NCBI RefSeq assembly: GCF_007753265.1
Contig: NZ_CP036349.1
Location: 1,087,363 to 1,151,362, forward strand
Source of the DNA: Botrimarina mediterranea
GTDB lineage: Bacteria > Planctomycetota > Planctomycetia > Pirellulales > Lacipirellulaceae
Direction of reading: 5' to 3'
Length of the DNA stretch: 64,000 bases
Part shown: piece after piece, positions 8,843 to 17,579 of the stretch
Layout: the number at the start of each line of letters is the position of its first letter
Position numbering within the stretch: position 1 is the stretch's first letter
Notes under the pieces: model-generated
Seen by the model: the letters and a program-made list of their open reading frames with translations, nothing else
The model's database searches: none
What the model was told of the DNA's origin: nothing
Program-made: the position numbers and the translations under genes

Positions 8843-9181
8843 GAGCCGTGGGCGGTACAGGATTATGCAAGGGCTAGCAGTTCAAAGTTGGGCAGTAGAA
8901 GAAGCGTTAGCGCGTTGTGTCCCCCTCCTTCTTCAGAGGGAGGCCTCTTTCTCTCGTAAACGGGGGGAGGGTGCTGAAGCGGGTACCAGGGTTCCACCCC
9001 CTCCCCCCGTTTCCTCGATAAAGCGGCCTCCCCCGAAGGCGGTGGAGGGGGACACAAGGCGCTAACGCTTCTTGGATTTGGCCACCGATCCGACCTCACG
9101 CTGCTAGCGCTTGCATAATCCTGGGTAGCCCTCGGAGAGCAGCGGACTCGTAGTCCGCTCCGAGGGCATCGCCCACGGCTC
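8843..9181. repeat. Nested (Russian-doll) palindrome, 339 bp
   Basis: At least four concentric arm pairs can be read. (1) GAGCCGTGGGC at 8843 with GCCCACGGCTC ending at 9181. (2) GGATTATGCAAGGGCTAGCA at 8860 with its near-complement ending at 9121. (3) AAGAAGCGTTAGCG at 8899, followed by TTGTGTCCCCCTCC, with complements ending at 9073. (4) AAACGGGGGGAGGG near 8958 with CCCTCCCCCCGTTT near 9000. A further hairpin (CCCTCGGAG...CTCCGAGGG) sits at about 9129-9166. The remaining intergenic DNA from 8457 to 9292 shows no supportable gene. Confidence 0.8.
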
Positions 9182-9292
9182 TGACGGGTACCGAGGGGGC
9201 GCTGACTCCGGCGTCGCGTTTCCGGGGGTGACGCCGGTTGGGGATGTCGGGGATGATGGTGGTTGCCCCTGATCCGCCGTCTGGTTGTATCG

Positions 9293-9865
9293 ATGCCGTT
9301 TCTTGATTCGCTCCCTGTCTGGGGTCTCGCGCTCCTCATCTTCCTGTTCCGGATCGCCGACGTGTCGATGGGCACGTGCCGGACGCTCGCCGTCGTGCAG
9401 GGGCGGATCACGATGTCGGTGGCGCTCGGCTTTGTCGAAGTGCTGATCTGGATCACGACCGTTTCGGAAGTCTTCCAGAAGGCGTCGGGCAACCCCTGGC
9501 TGCTGCTGGCGTACGCCGGCGGCTTTGCCTGCGGCAACGGCGTCGGCATCGCACTTGAGCGTCGGTTGGCGATGGGGAGCGTCATCCTACGGATCGTCTC
9601 GCACGACGCCGGCGACGACCTCGCCGACGCCCTCCGCAAACACTGCCCCCGGGTGCTCACCTTCGAGGGGAGCGACGAGCAGCACGCCGTCACGCTGCTG
9701 TACGTCGCCGCGCGGCGACGACAGGTGCGTCGGCTGATCACCGTAGCACGAGAGGTAGACCCCGACCTCTATTACGCCGTGGACCCGCTCCGCGACTCCA
9801 ACTGGGTGCTCTCCCAACCGACGCCCGCCCCCACTGGTTGGCGCGCGGTGATGAAGAAGAAGTGA
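9293..9865 (+). CDS. UPF0316 family membrane protein (DUF5698/DUF2179)
   Basis: The 190-residue protein begins MPFLDSLPVWG, with three transmembrane segments in the first 90 residues, including the RIADVSMGTCRTLAVVQGR block characteristic of UPF0316/DUF5698. A soluble DUF2179-like beta-alpha domain follows (VILRIVSHDAGDDLADALR, VTLLYVAARRRQVRRLI). The biochemical role of the family is not established. An upstream in-frame TTG at 9263 is possible, but the ATG matches family length. It is flanked by repeat-rich DNA on both sides. Confidence 0.8.
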   Translation: MPFLDSLPVWGLALLIFLFRIADVSMGTCRTLAVVQGRITMSVALGFVEVLIWITTVSEVFQKASGNPWLLLAYAGGFACGNGVGIALERRLAMGSVILRIVSHDAGDDLADALRKHCPRVLTFEGSDEQHAVTLLYVAARRRQVRRLITVAREVDPDLYYAVDPLRDSNWVLSQPTPAPTGWRAVMKKK

Positions 9866-9976
9866 AGCCGATCCGCGGCGACCTTTGCACGTTGGGGCGC
9901 GTTGATTGCAAATGGTCGTAGGCGTCGAGCGCGTCGAGCTATAAAACAGTAAGGTCCTTTTCGTCGCCTACGCCTC

Positions 9977-10067
9977 CTTGTGGGACGGGTCTCCAGACCC
10001 CGATGACGCGCCCCACACCGAATACAGCTGGCGATCCGCAATCGGCGTCTGGAGACGCCTCCCACAG
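9977..10067. repeat. Palindromic repeat, TCTCC..GGAGA family, copy 2
   Basis: The left arm GTGGGACGGGTCTCCAGACC and the right arm GGCGTCTGGAGACGCCTCCC enclose CGATGACGCG. It lies 17 bp before the pectinesterase start at 10084, so it is in that gene's leader or promoter region. Confidence 0.8.
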
Positions 10068-10083
10068 TTCACGTGGCGCCATC

Positions 10084-11985
10084 ATGCCTCATCGCTTAGC
10101 TGTTTTCGCTGTCGTTCCAGTTCTCTTGTTGGCATATGTCAACGCCATCGCCTCCGACGCGATCCGCACCGTCACGGTTACCGGATCGATCCAAGAAGCG
10201 ATCGACACCATCCCCGCGGACAACCTCCAGCGCGTCGTCGTCCTCGTTCCCAACGGCGTCTACGACGAGCGCATCCGCATCGATCAGAACCGCGTCACGT
10301 TGCGCGGCGAGAGCCGCGAAGGCGTTATCATCCGCAAGAACTTCCCGCGGCCCGAGTACGACCGGCGCTATGACCGCATCGGGCCCGGAGTGCTGAACCT
10401 GTTCGGCGAGGATGGCGTCATCGAAAACCTCACCGTGGAGAACACATCCGGTCCCGGTGTCCATGCCTTCGCCGTTTATGGCCAACCCCAGCGGACGATC
10501 CTCGCCGACTGCACGTTCAACGGCGTCGGCGACACGGTGTCGCTGTGGAACACGGCCCACGGCATGTACTACCACACACGCTGCCACTTCCGCGGCGAGG
10601 TTGATTTCCTCTGTCCCCGTGGCTGGTGCTTCGTCCGCGACTCGACGTTCTACGAGGTCCGCGATACGGCCGCCATCTGGCACGACGGGCACATGGACCC
10701 CGAGCGGATGAAGTTCGTGCTCCGCGACTGCAAGTTCGACGGCGTTGAGAACTTCTGGCTCGGCCGCAACCATTACCCTTCGCAGTTCTACCTGCTGGGC
10801 TGCCAATTCTCCGAGCGGATGGCGGACAAGCCGATCGGCGTCGTGAAGGACCTCTCGACCGTCCCGCAAGCGGAGCACGCCCTCTACGAGCGCAAGTACT
10901 TCCACGACTGCCACCGCGACGGCGGCGACTACGCGTGGCACGCCGACAACCTCGACGAGGCCGCCAGCGCGCCAACGCCCGACGAGATCACGCCTGCCTG
11001 GACATTCGACGGCAAGTGGGACCCCGAAAGCACGGCGGCGCCGACCGTCGTCGAGGTGCAAACGGAGGATGATCGCGTCTACCTCCAGATGAGCGAACCC
11101 GTCGCCGGCGCGAAGTCGCTGAAGGTCGTTCGTGCCGATGGCAGCGTTGCTGCGTATGCGGAAGGGGACGGCACGCGGCGATTGGCATTTACCGGTGGCG
11201 CCGCCGATTCGACGCCCGAGCAACTCGAGCCCACGACACCGGAATCGGCTTACGGCGCGCTAGCGACGTTGGAGACGCGATATTTGCGATCGACAGCGCT
11301 GCCGAAGGCGACGGCGCGACGCGCGGTGACGTGGTTGGCGATTGGCGATTCGACGGTCGCGGACTACGCCGCCAACAGCCCGCTGCAAGGCTGGGCCTGG
11401 GGGCTGCGTGGATTGGTGGACGATCGCGTCACCGTCGTTAACGCCGCCAAGAACGGCCGCAGCTCGAAGAGCTTCCGCAACGAGGGCCTCTGGGACGGCG
11501 CGCTAAAGCAACTCGCAGCCGAGGGCAAGGAGCCCGACGTGGTCTTCATCCAGTTCGGGCACAACGACAACCTCGGCAAGGGCCCCGGCCGTGAGACCGA
11601 CCCCGCCGGCGAGTTCCGCGACAACCTCCGCCGCTACATCGCCGAAGCCAAGCAAGCGGGCGCAACGCCGATCCTCCTCACGCCGCCGCAGCGACGCCAG
11701 TTCGACGGCAACGGCCGATCGGTCGCCGACCCCGGGAACGAGCCCTACGCGGAAGCCACCCGCGCTGTCGCTGCCGAAGAGGGCGTCGCGCTGGTGGACC
11801 TCAGCGCGTTGACGCTCCGCCTGTTCGACGGCCTCGGCCAATCGTCGAGCGACTCGCTACAAACCGCCGGCGACACCACGCACTTCAGCCCCAGCGGCGC
11901 ACGCAGATTAGCTGCGATGGTGCTCAATGACCTCGTTGAGCAAGGCTCGACGCTGAAGAGCTATGTCCTGGTGGACAAACTCTAA
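10084..11985 (+). CDS. Secreted pectinesterase fused to an SGNH rhamnogalacturonan acetylesterase
   Basis: The 633-residue protein has a signal peptide (to about residue 24), a right-handed beta-helix pectin methylesterase domain (about 28-300), a short linker, and an SGNH/GDSL domain (about 415-630). In the first domain GDT (D150) and VDFLCPRG (D174) align with the two catalytic aspartates of pectinesterases. In the second, GDSTVADY (S423), FGHND (N494) and DTTH (D597, H600) are the four SGNH blocks, closest to rhamnogalacturonan acetylesterases. Together it would remove methyl and acetyl esters from pectin. The frame extends upstream through a repeat; the ATG at 10084 precedes the signal peptide. 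Confidence 0.82.
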   Translation: MPHRLAVFAVVPVLLLAYVNAIASDAIRTVTVTGSIQEAIDTIPADNLQRVVVLVPNGVYDERIRIDQNRVTLRGESREGVIIRKNFPRPEYDRRYDRIGPGVLNLFGEDGVIENLTVENTSGPGVHAFAVYGQPQRTILADCTFNGVGDTVSLWNTAHGMYYHTRCHFRGEVDFLCPRGWCFVRDSTFYEVRDTAAIWHDGHMDPERMKFVLRDCKFDGVENFWLGRNHYPSQFYLLGCQFSERMADKPIGVVKDLSTVPQAEHALYERKYFHDCHRDGGDYAWHADNLDEAASAPTPDEITPAWTFDGKWDPESTAAPTVVEVQTEDDRVYLQMSEPVAGAKSLKVVRADGSVAAYAEGDGTRRLAFTGGAADSTPEQLEPTTPESAYGALATLETRYLRSTALPKATARRAVTWLAIGDSTVADYAANSPLQGWAWGLRGLVDDRVTVVNAAKNGRSSKSFRNEGLWDGALKQLAAEGKEPDVVFIQFGHNDNLGKGPGRETDPAGEFRDNLRRYIAEAKQAGATPILLTPPQRRQFDGNGRSVADPGNEPYAEATRAVAAEEGVALVDLSALTLRLFDGLGQSSSDSLQTAGDTTHFSPSGARRLAAMVLNDLVEQGSTLKSYVLVDKL

Positions 11986-12009
11986 GGTCCGTAGTCGCTG
12001 AACGCGAAG

Positions 12010-12096
12010 GTGGGAGGGGTCTCCCGACCCCGATGACGCGCACCACGCCGAATCAGAATCGAGACCGTAATCGGGGTCTAGAGACCCCTCCTACAA
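12010..12096. repeat. Palindromic repeat, TCTCC..GGAGA family, copy 3
   Basis: The left arm GTGGGAGGGGTCTCCCGACC and the right arm GGGGTCTAGAGACCCCTCCT are separated by CGATGACGCGCACCACGCCG. It lies between convergent genes, 6 bp past the flagellin-like stop at 12102. Confidence 0.85.
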
Positions 12097-12101
12097 CTTT
12101 G

Positions 12102-12848
12102 CTACCGCTTCAGATCAATCCGGTCGAGCAACTCGCTGATCGCCTCAGCGTGCGACTGCTGCGCGTATTGCAGCGCTGCGTTCGACGCTTGGGCCAGCAC
12201 TTGGCCCTGCAGGAGGCTGGACGCCTCTGCGGCGAAGTCGGCGTCCTCGACCATGCTCAGCGTCTCGGTCGCGATAACGATCTGATCCTCGAGCAGCCGC
12301 TGCTCGTAGTCGCTGTAGCGCGCGTCCGCCGCCACCGTGGCCCGACCTATCAGCGTGCTGCGGTTGGCGTCGTCGATGATCTGCTGCGCGAGCAGTGAAT
12401 CGCCATCGACGAGATTAGCGGCGCCCCCATTGGCAAGCTCGTAAAGCCCGCCCAGCGCCACGCCGGGCGCCAAGCGATTGAAGGAGTTAATCGTCGCCTC
12501 CGCGGATTGTTGCAGCGCTTGCCTCTGCAACTCGTTGGCCAAGGTCCCGGCCGACTCGATGACGGCGCCGCCGAGGTCGTTGAGGCCGCGCTGCACGAGT
12601 GACAGCCGTGATTCGCGTTCCCAGAACGCGAACTGCTCGTACTGACTGACTTTGAGCAACGCCTTCTTGTCGGTGATCTCGCCGCGGAGTTGCTCCGCCG
12701 CGATCAGCCCGGCCGGGTCGTCTTTGGCGTGGTTGATCCGCTTGCCGGTCGATAGACGCTCGAGCGACACCGACATCTGGTTCATGTTCCGCCGCCGCTG
12801 ATGCATCAGCGAAGTCGAGAGACCGGCGCTAGGCGAGACCGAGAGCAT
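12102..12848 (-). CDS. Short flagellin-like protein (FliC/FlgL superfamily)
   Basis: The 248-residue product carries the flagellin N-terminal signature: SLERLSTGKRINHAKDDPAG at about residues 28-47. The C-terminal helix has the usual pattern (ETLSMVEDADFAAEASSLLQ, then ASNAALQYAQQ). This leaves little room for surface domains D2/D3, so it is a minimal flagellin or a hook-filament junction-like protein. The start at 12848 gives MLSVSPSAGLSTSL; an upstream in-frame extension is rejected because it does not match flagellins. It stands apart from the fliD-fliS pair. Confidence 0.75.
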   Translation of the reverse strand: MLSVSPSAGLSTSLMHQRRRNMNQMSVSLERLSTGKRINHAKDDPAGLIAAEQLRGEITDKKALLKVSQYEQFAFWERESRLSLVQRGLNDLGGAVIESAGTLANELQRQALQQSAEATINSFNRLAPGVALGGLYELANGGAANLVDGDSLLAQQIIDDANRSTLIGRATVAADARYSDYEQRLLEDQIVIATETLSMVEDADFAAEASSLLQGQVLAQASNAALQYAQQSHAEAISELLDRIDLKR

Positions 12849-13048
12849 CCGCGCACCGCCGGACCAAGGGAAGGAACACGCCGCATCGGAAGGATACGTC
12901 GGCCAATCGCCCGACCGACGTGCGTCGGCGACTGGCCGGTCCAAATGGCGCCGTCGGCGCGGTGTAGTCGCGACGGCTGGAGTAGCTATAGCGACGGCGC
13001 CGTCGGACGGTTGGGCTATTCCATCGAAACGCGACAGCCCGTAGCTTC

Positions 13049-13918
13049 ATGAATCCTCTCTTGAGAAGCCCCGCCGCCCCGCCAATGGTCCGACAGAAAA
13101 TACAACGCATCTTGTTCAGCCGCACCCTTCGGCACATCGCCGTGCTGGCGGCGTTGGCGGGCGTTTACGCGGCCGTCTGTGTTTGGCTCGAGCTGCTCAT
13201 CGCTCCGCGGTTCAGCGGCCGAACTCCGAACTTCCACACGACCCTGTCGCTCGTGCTGGGTCTGCTCTTGGTCTTCCGCACCAACGCCGCGTACGCCCGC
13301 TGGTGGGAGGCTCGCATCCTCTGGGGCGGCCTCGTGAATGCGTCGCGCAACTTGGCGGTGAAGATCGTCACGATCCCCGCGACGGCGCCGAGAGAGGAGA
13401 TCGAAGCGGCCGGTCAGCTCGTCCTCGTCTTCCCCTACGCCTTGCGTGATCGGCTCCGCAGTGTGGAATCCGATGACGTGCCTGACGAGTTCAAGGACTT
13501 CGCCCACAAGCCCAGCGCTATCGTCAAGCGGCTCTACGAGCGATTCACCGCGTGGCGCCGCGAAGGCCACATCGACGGCATGGACCTGCGGGTCCTCGAC
13601 GCCGAAGCGACGAAGCTCCTCGAGATCTGCGGCGCCTGCGAACGGATCCTCGGCACCCGCATGACGCGTTCGTACCGCCGGTTCGCGCGGCAGTGTATCG
13701 TGTTGTTCCTGTTGATCTTGCCGTGGGAGATGGCCGTGACTCTCGAATGGTGGGCGGCGCCGATGGTCGTGGTGATCGCGTACTTCATGATCGGGTTAGA
13801 AGTCGTCGCCGAGCACGTCGAAGAGCCCTTCGGCCACGACGAAGACGACCTCGACCTCGACGGCCTCTGCGCGACGATCCACCGCACGGCGGGAGAGGTT
13901 CTCAGCGACAAGCAATAG
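13049..13918 (+). CDS. Bestrophin-like membrane channel protein
   Basis: The 289-residue protein matches the bacterial bestrophin (RFP-TM, UPF0187) family. Two transmembrane helices lie in the first 75 residues, followed by the hallmark FRTNAAYARWWEAR. Two more hydrophobic segments lie near residues 215-255. The C-terminal EPFGHDEDDLDLDGLC block corresponds to the acidic cluster of bestrophins. Characterised family members are pentameric ion channels; selectivity here cannot be read. A second ATG at residue 13 (MVRQK) is an alternative start. Confidence 0.85.
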   Translation: MNPLLRSPAAPPMVRQKIQRILFSRTLRHIAVLAALAGVYAAVCVWLELLIAPRFSGRTPNFHTTLSLVLGLLLVFRTNAAYARWWEARILWGGLVNASRNLAVKIVTIPATAPREEIEAAGQLVLVFPYALRDRLRSVESDDVPDEFKDFAHKPSAIVKRLYERFTAWRREGHIDGMDLRVLDAEATKLLEICGACERILGTRMTRSYRRFARQCIVLFLLILPWEMAVTLEWWAAPMVVVIAYFMIGLEVVAEHVEEPFGHDEDDLDLDGLCATIHRTAGEVLSDKQ

Positions 13919-14058
13919 CCGGGATCGCTGCCGACGCAGACGCGTGCGCGCGGCTGCCTGTTTAGAATCCGGCGAACCGGCGGCGCCGCGAGCCGTGGCT
14001 GGGGTTATGCTGATGGGCCGAGGCATCACCGGTTCTAGCCAATCGAGGACCAACTCTT

Positions 14059-15120
14059 ATGGATTGCCGCTTTTCGACGCTCTTTGCTGCTTCACTGGTT
14101 TTCGTGAACCTCGTTGTTTCTGCGACACTCTCTTCATCACAACCGCTAGCGCCAACCCATAACGACGTTGTGTATGGCGCCATCGAGCCGGATGACGGTG
14201 GCAGGCGGGCGCTGCATATTGACCTGTGGCTCCCGCAAGCGAGCGACCCAACGCCTCTCGTCGTGTGGATCCACGGCGGCGCGTGGATGGGGGGAAGCTA
14301 CAACGCTCCGCCGATCGGTTTGAAGCAGTTGCTCGACCGCGGCTTTGCGGTGGCGTCGGTCGAATACCGACTGAGCGGCGAGGCGATCGCGCCGGCGCAG
14401 ATTCACGACGTGAAGGGGGCAGTGCGATACTTGCGCGCTAACGCCGAAGAATACAACCTCGACCCCGACGCCTTCGCCGCGTGGGGGAGCTCCGCCGGCG
14501 GTCACCTGACGGCCCTCTTGGCGACGAGCGGCGGCGTCGCCGATGCCGAGGGGGATATCGGTGGCAACCTTGATCACTCCAGCGTCATTCAAGCGGCGGT
14601 AAACTACTTCGGCCCGACGGACCTGTTGCAGATGAACGCGGATGTTCGCACGCCGCCGGGAAGCGGAATCGACCACGACGCCCCCAATTCGCCAGAGTCG
14701 CGTTTGATTGGATTCGACGGGCCGGGCGAAGGCATCGGCGTCCTCCGCGACAACCTGTTCAACCCTGCCACGCCCTTCCCCGAGAAGGCTTCGCTAGTGC
14801 GTTTGATGAATCCCATCGAGCACGTCACCGCCGACGACGCGCCGATCTTTATCGCCCATGGCGACCAGGACAGCAGCGTTCCAATCCTGCAGAGCGTACG
14901 GCTCGACCAGGCGTTGAGAATTGCCGGAGTCGAGCACGAGTTCCATCGGGTTGTCGGAGAAGGTCACGGCGGACCGCTCTTCCAACCTTACACGCTCGCT
15001 GCGATCGACTTCCTCTCCGCCCAGTTGCAAACCGTTCCGGAACCCTCGGCGGGAGTTTTGATGGCGATAGCCGCCCTCATGACTTCGGCAACCAGGCGGA
15101 TTGACGGCCAATTGCATTGA
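14059..15120 (+). CDS. Secreted alpha/beta-hydrolase (esterase) with PEP-CTERM tail
   Basis: The 353-residue protein has a signal peptide, then an alpha/beta-hydrolase of the BD-FAE/carboxylesterase type. It shows the oxyanion motif HGGAW (H72-W76), the nucleophile elbow GSSAG (S145), an acid in HGDQDSSVP and a histidine in GEGHGG. The last 30 residues are VPEPS, a hydrophobic segment and a basic stretch, the PEP-CTERM layout. This would anchor or sort an esterase, perhaps one deacylating polysaccharides, in the envelope. The substrate cannot be read. The combination of esterase and sorting tail is less common than PEP-CTERM on non-enzymatic beta-rich proteins. Confidence 0.82.
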   Translation: MDCRFSTLFAASLVFVNLVVSATLSSSQPLAPTHNDVVYGAIEPDDGGRRALHIDLWLPQASDPTPLVVWIHGGAWMGGSYNAPPIGLKQLLDRGFAVASVEYRLSGEAIAPAQIHDVKGAVRYLRANAEEYNLDPDAFAAWGSSAGGHLTALLATSGGVADAEGDIGGNLDHSSVIQAAVNYFGPTDLLQMNADVRTPPGSGIDHDAPNSPESRLIGFDGPGEGIGVLRDNLFNPATPFPEKASLVRLMNPIEHVTADDAPIFIAHGDQDSSVPILQSVRLDQALRIAGVEHEFHRVVGEGHGGPLFQPYTLAAIDFLSAQLQTVPEPSAGVLMAIAALMTSATRRIDGQLH

Positions 15121-15204
15121 GGGCGCCGGTTTTGATGGCGCCGCAAGACGACTGCGTGGCCTAGACTTGTGGCAATTGTCGGAACAATCGCCCCTGGAGC
15201 ACCG

Positions 15205-15774
15205 ATGGCCATTGCCAACAGCGCCGCCGAGCCCGTCGCCGCGCTGACGCCTGCGCAGCGTCACGAGCTCGAGGAAGCCGGGCGTCGCGCTAAGAAGATC
15301 CGCCGCGCCGCCACGGTCGCCGCCTTCAACGGCTGGTCGATGGCGATCCTGGCCGTCTTGTCGGCGCCCTTCGCGATCGGCAGCCTCGTTGGCCTGGTGA
15401 TCGCGGCCGGATTGGGCGCCCTCGCTTGGAACGAGTTGCGCGGCCGCAGCCGCTTGCTGCAGTTCGACCCGCTGGCGCCCGCGCTGCTGGGTTGGAATCA
15501 ACTAGGTCTGCTCGCGCTGGTGAGCGGCTACTGCGTGTGGCAGATCCTCACGACCTTGTTTGGCGGCAGCGCGATCGCTGCGGAGATCCAAGCGAACCCC
15601 GAATTACGCGAGCTGCTGGGCTCGGGCGAAGAGTTCGAGGCGTTTCTACGCCCGCGCGTTGTGATGTTCTATGGCTTGGTCATCGCGCTGAGCGTCGCGG
15701 CCCAGGGCGTCAACGCCTGGTACTACTTCAGCCGCCGCAAGCACGTCGAGGCGTACTTGCGAGAGACCCCCTAG
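15205..15774 (+). CDS. Predicted integral membrane protein
   Basis: The 189-residue protein begins MAIANSAAEPVAALTPAQRH, followed by a basic stretch (RRAKKIRRAA), a pair of hydrophobic helices (about 40-80), another near 110-130 and a last one near 160-180. I do not recognise a named family; similar proteins with an N-terminal HELEEAGRRAKKIR-like helix are seen in planctomycetes. An in-frame GTG at 15169 is a less likely start. Confidence 0.7.
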   Translation: MAIANSAAEPVAALTPAQRHELEEAGRRAKKIRRAATVAAFNGWSMAILAVLSAPFAIGSLVGLVIAAGLGALAWNELRGRSRLLQFDPLAPALLGWNQLGLLALVSGYCVWQILTTLFGGSAIAAEIQANPELRELLGSGEEFEAFLRPRVVMFYGLVIALSVAAQGVNAWYYFSRRKHVEAYLRETP

Positions 15775-15818
15775 TGGGTTGTCGAACTAAAGCGCGTCGC
15801 CGGCCGCGATTAGAGCTT

Positions 15819-15909
15819 CTTTGTAGGAGGCGTCTCCGACGCCGATTACGGCATCCATTCCGAAACGGCATGGTGCGCAAAATCGGCGTCGGAGGCGCCT
15901 CCTACAAAG
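15819..15909. repeat. Palindromic repeat, TCTCC..GGAGA family, copy 4
   Basis: The perfect 14-bp outer arms are CTTTGTAGGAGGCG and CGCCTCCTACAAAG, with inner TCTCCGACGCCGATT and a CGGCATGGTGCGC segment. The right arm ends 2 bp before the sulfatase stop at 15911. Confidence 0.9.
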
Positions 15910-15910
15910 C

Positions 15911-17341
15911 TTAAGCAGCTGGCCGGTTGGCCGCTTTACGCTTGGGTAGATTGGGCTGTCCAGCGGGTTCGGAAAGCAGGTTGGGCTTGCCGTAGACCCT
16001 ACGCTGATCGCCCTGGCTCTCCATCCACGCTTCGAGCTTGGCTTGCATCGCCGCGACACGGTCGGCGTGTTCGGCATCGTCGGCGAGGTTGGTCCGTTCG
16101 TGCGGGTCCTTCTCCACGTCGTAGAACTCGACGGCCGGACGCTCCTGATAACGGCGGACCTTCTCGGCCGCGTCCTCGTCGCCGCGCTCGGCCTTGTTGA
16201 CCCAGCTGCGCCAGTAGCCGCCGTCCTTTTCGACGAGCGTCACGTGCGATTGGAAGCGGAACTCGGGGTGGAGATTGAAGATCAGCTTGTAACGCTCGTC
16301 GCGCACGCTGCGCGACGGGTAGACATTGAAGTTGCCGTCGCCGCTGTGCGTGGTGAAGATCATGTCGCGATGGGTATCGGTCTCGCCCTTCAGCACGGGG
16401 AGGAACGACTCGCCGTCGAGCCGTTGCGCTGTCTCGTCTCCGGGCGCCTCGCCGCCGGCCGCTTCGATCAGCGTTGGCAGGATATCGACCCACGAGACCA
16501 TCGCGTCCGTCCGTACGCCCTCGGCGATGCGTCCCTTCCACGACACGATCAGCGGCGTGCGGATGCCGTCGTCGTAGAGCGTCCACTTGCCGAACGGCCA
16601 CTGCGCGCCGTGGTCGCTGGTGTGGACGAACAGCGTGTCGTCGCCCAGCTTCGCCAACGCCGTGTCGTAGACCGTGCCGAGGTCGTTGTCCATCCGGCGG
16701 ACGGCTTGCAGGTACTTCGCACGGGCCTGGCGGGTCTTCGGCGTTTCGACGTGCCAGTCGGGGACCTGCGTGTCTTGCGGCTTGAACTCGGATTCCTTCG
16801 GCCACGGCACGTGCGGCCAGTTCGTGCCGACAAACAGGCAGAGCGGCTTGTCGCTGTCGCGGGCCTCGAGCCACTTCACTGCCTCGGCGACGCACTTGTC
16901 TTCGTGGTAGTTAAAGAACTCGGCGACATCGAAGCCGTACTCGAGCACCTGGTTGTAGTGAGCGACCTTGCCGAACGAAACGACCTCGTAGCCCAGCTGC
17001 TGGAAGTAAGCCGGCAGCCGCTTGATGTCCTTCCGCGGCCGCGAGTGGTTCGGCTCGGCGCCATTCCGTGCGGGCATCAGCCCCGTGAGCAACGCCGCGC
17101 GGCTCGGCGCACAAGCGGGCGACGCGACGAACGCCCGATCGAACGTCATCCCCGCCGCCGCCAGCCGCTCCATGTTCGGTGTGCTGATCTCCGTCGATCC
17201 GTAGACCGACGAATCGAGCAGCGTGTGGTCGTCCGAAAGGAACACCACGATCGGCGGCCGCGCGGGCTCCGCGGCAGAGGCCGCGACGGAGGCGACGGCG
17301 ATCAAGAAAACTACCGCCAGCGACCGGAGCGTTATGTCCAT
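15911..17341 (-). CDS. Secreted sulfatase (Cys-type, iduronate/heparan sulfatase-like)
   Basis: The 476-residue protein has a signal peptide (to about residue 24). The mature protein opens with the metal-binding aspartates (IVVFLSDDH, D37-D38). The formylglycine site is C77-A-P-S-R; the CxPSR cysteine is converted by formylglycine-generating enzyme. Further sulfatase landmarks include FGKVAHYN, a late metal-site region (TLFVHTSDHGAQWPFGKW) and the C-terminal YDVEKDPHERTNLADD signature. It would hydrolyse sulfate esters of exported or environmental polysaccharides. The ATG at 17341 is chosen because it directly precedes the signal peptide; the frame stays open to 17416. Confidence 0.9.
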   Translation of the reverse strand: MDITLRSLAVVFLIAVASVAASAAEPARPPIVVFLSDDHTLLDSSVYGSTEISTPNMERLAAAGMTFDRAFVASPACAPSRAALLTGLMPARNGAEPNHSRPRKDIKRLPAYFQQLGYEVVSFGKVAHYNQVLEYGFDVAEFFNYHEDKCVAEAVKWLEARDSDKPLCLFVGTNWPHVPWPKESEFKPQDTQVPDWHVETPKTRQARAKYLQAVRRMDNDLGTVYDTALAKLGDDTLFVHTSDHGAQWPFGKWTLYDDGIRTPLIVSWKGRIAEGVRTDAMVSWVDILPTLIEAAGGEAPGDETAQRLDGESFLPVLKGETDTHRDMIFTTHSGDGNFNVYPSRSVRDERYKLIFNLHPEFRFQSHVTLVEKDGGYWRSWVNKAERGDEDAAEKVRRYQERPAVEFYDVEKDPHERTNLADDAEHADRVAAMQAKLEAWMESQGDQRRVYGKPNLLSEPAGQPNLPKRKAANRPAA

Positions 17342-17514
17342 GGCGGGGTGCAAGCGGAAAAGCATAGCTTCGAAGGAGACGGTTCGAGTGAGGGTGGAGA
17401 GAAGCGAAGGATTCACCCATTAAACCACAGGCGCTGGCTAAATCTGAGTCAAAACCCGCCTGCCTCAGCGAGATCTCTCACCACGCGCGGCGCCTCGCCA
17501 TCCCATCAAATAAT

Positions 17515-17543
17515 AGAAGCCGCCGGCGCATTGCCGGCGGCTT
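17515..17543 (-). terminator. Rho-independent terminator-like hairpin
   Basis: A perfect 12-bp stem (GAAGCCGCCGGC / GCCGGCGGCTTC) with a 5-nt loop lies 37 bp past the stop of the minus-strand PEP-CTERM gene. On that strand it is followed by TATTATTTG. Confidence 0.65.
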
Positions 17544-17579
17544 CCGAAGTTTGGGGTTAGCTAACCGAACGGCCTTCGC

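Noticed and set aside
8622-9065. Open frame of 147 codons on the plus strand
   Set aside because: More than a third of it lies in the nested palindrome and the product (PPPPVSSIKRPPPK) has no protein-like features.
16043-17560. Long open frame antisense to the sulfatase
   Set aside because: No recognisable motif; the minus strand carries a complete signal peptide plus CAPSR sulfatase.
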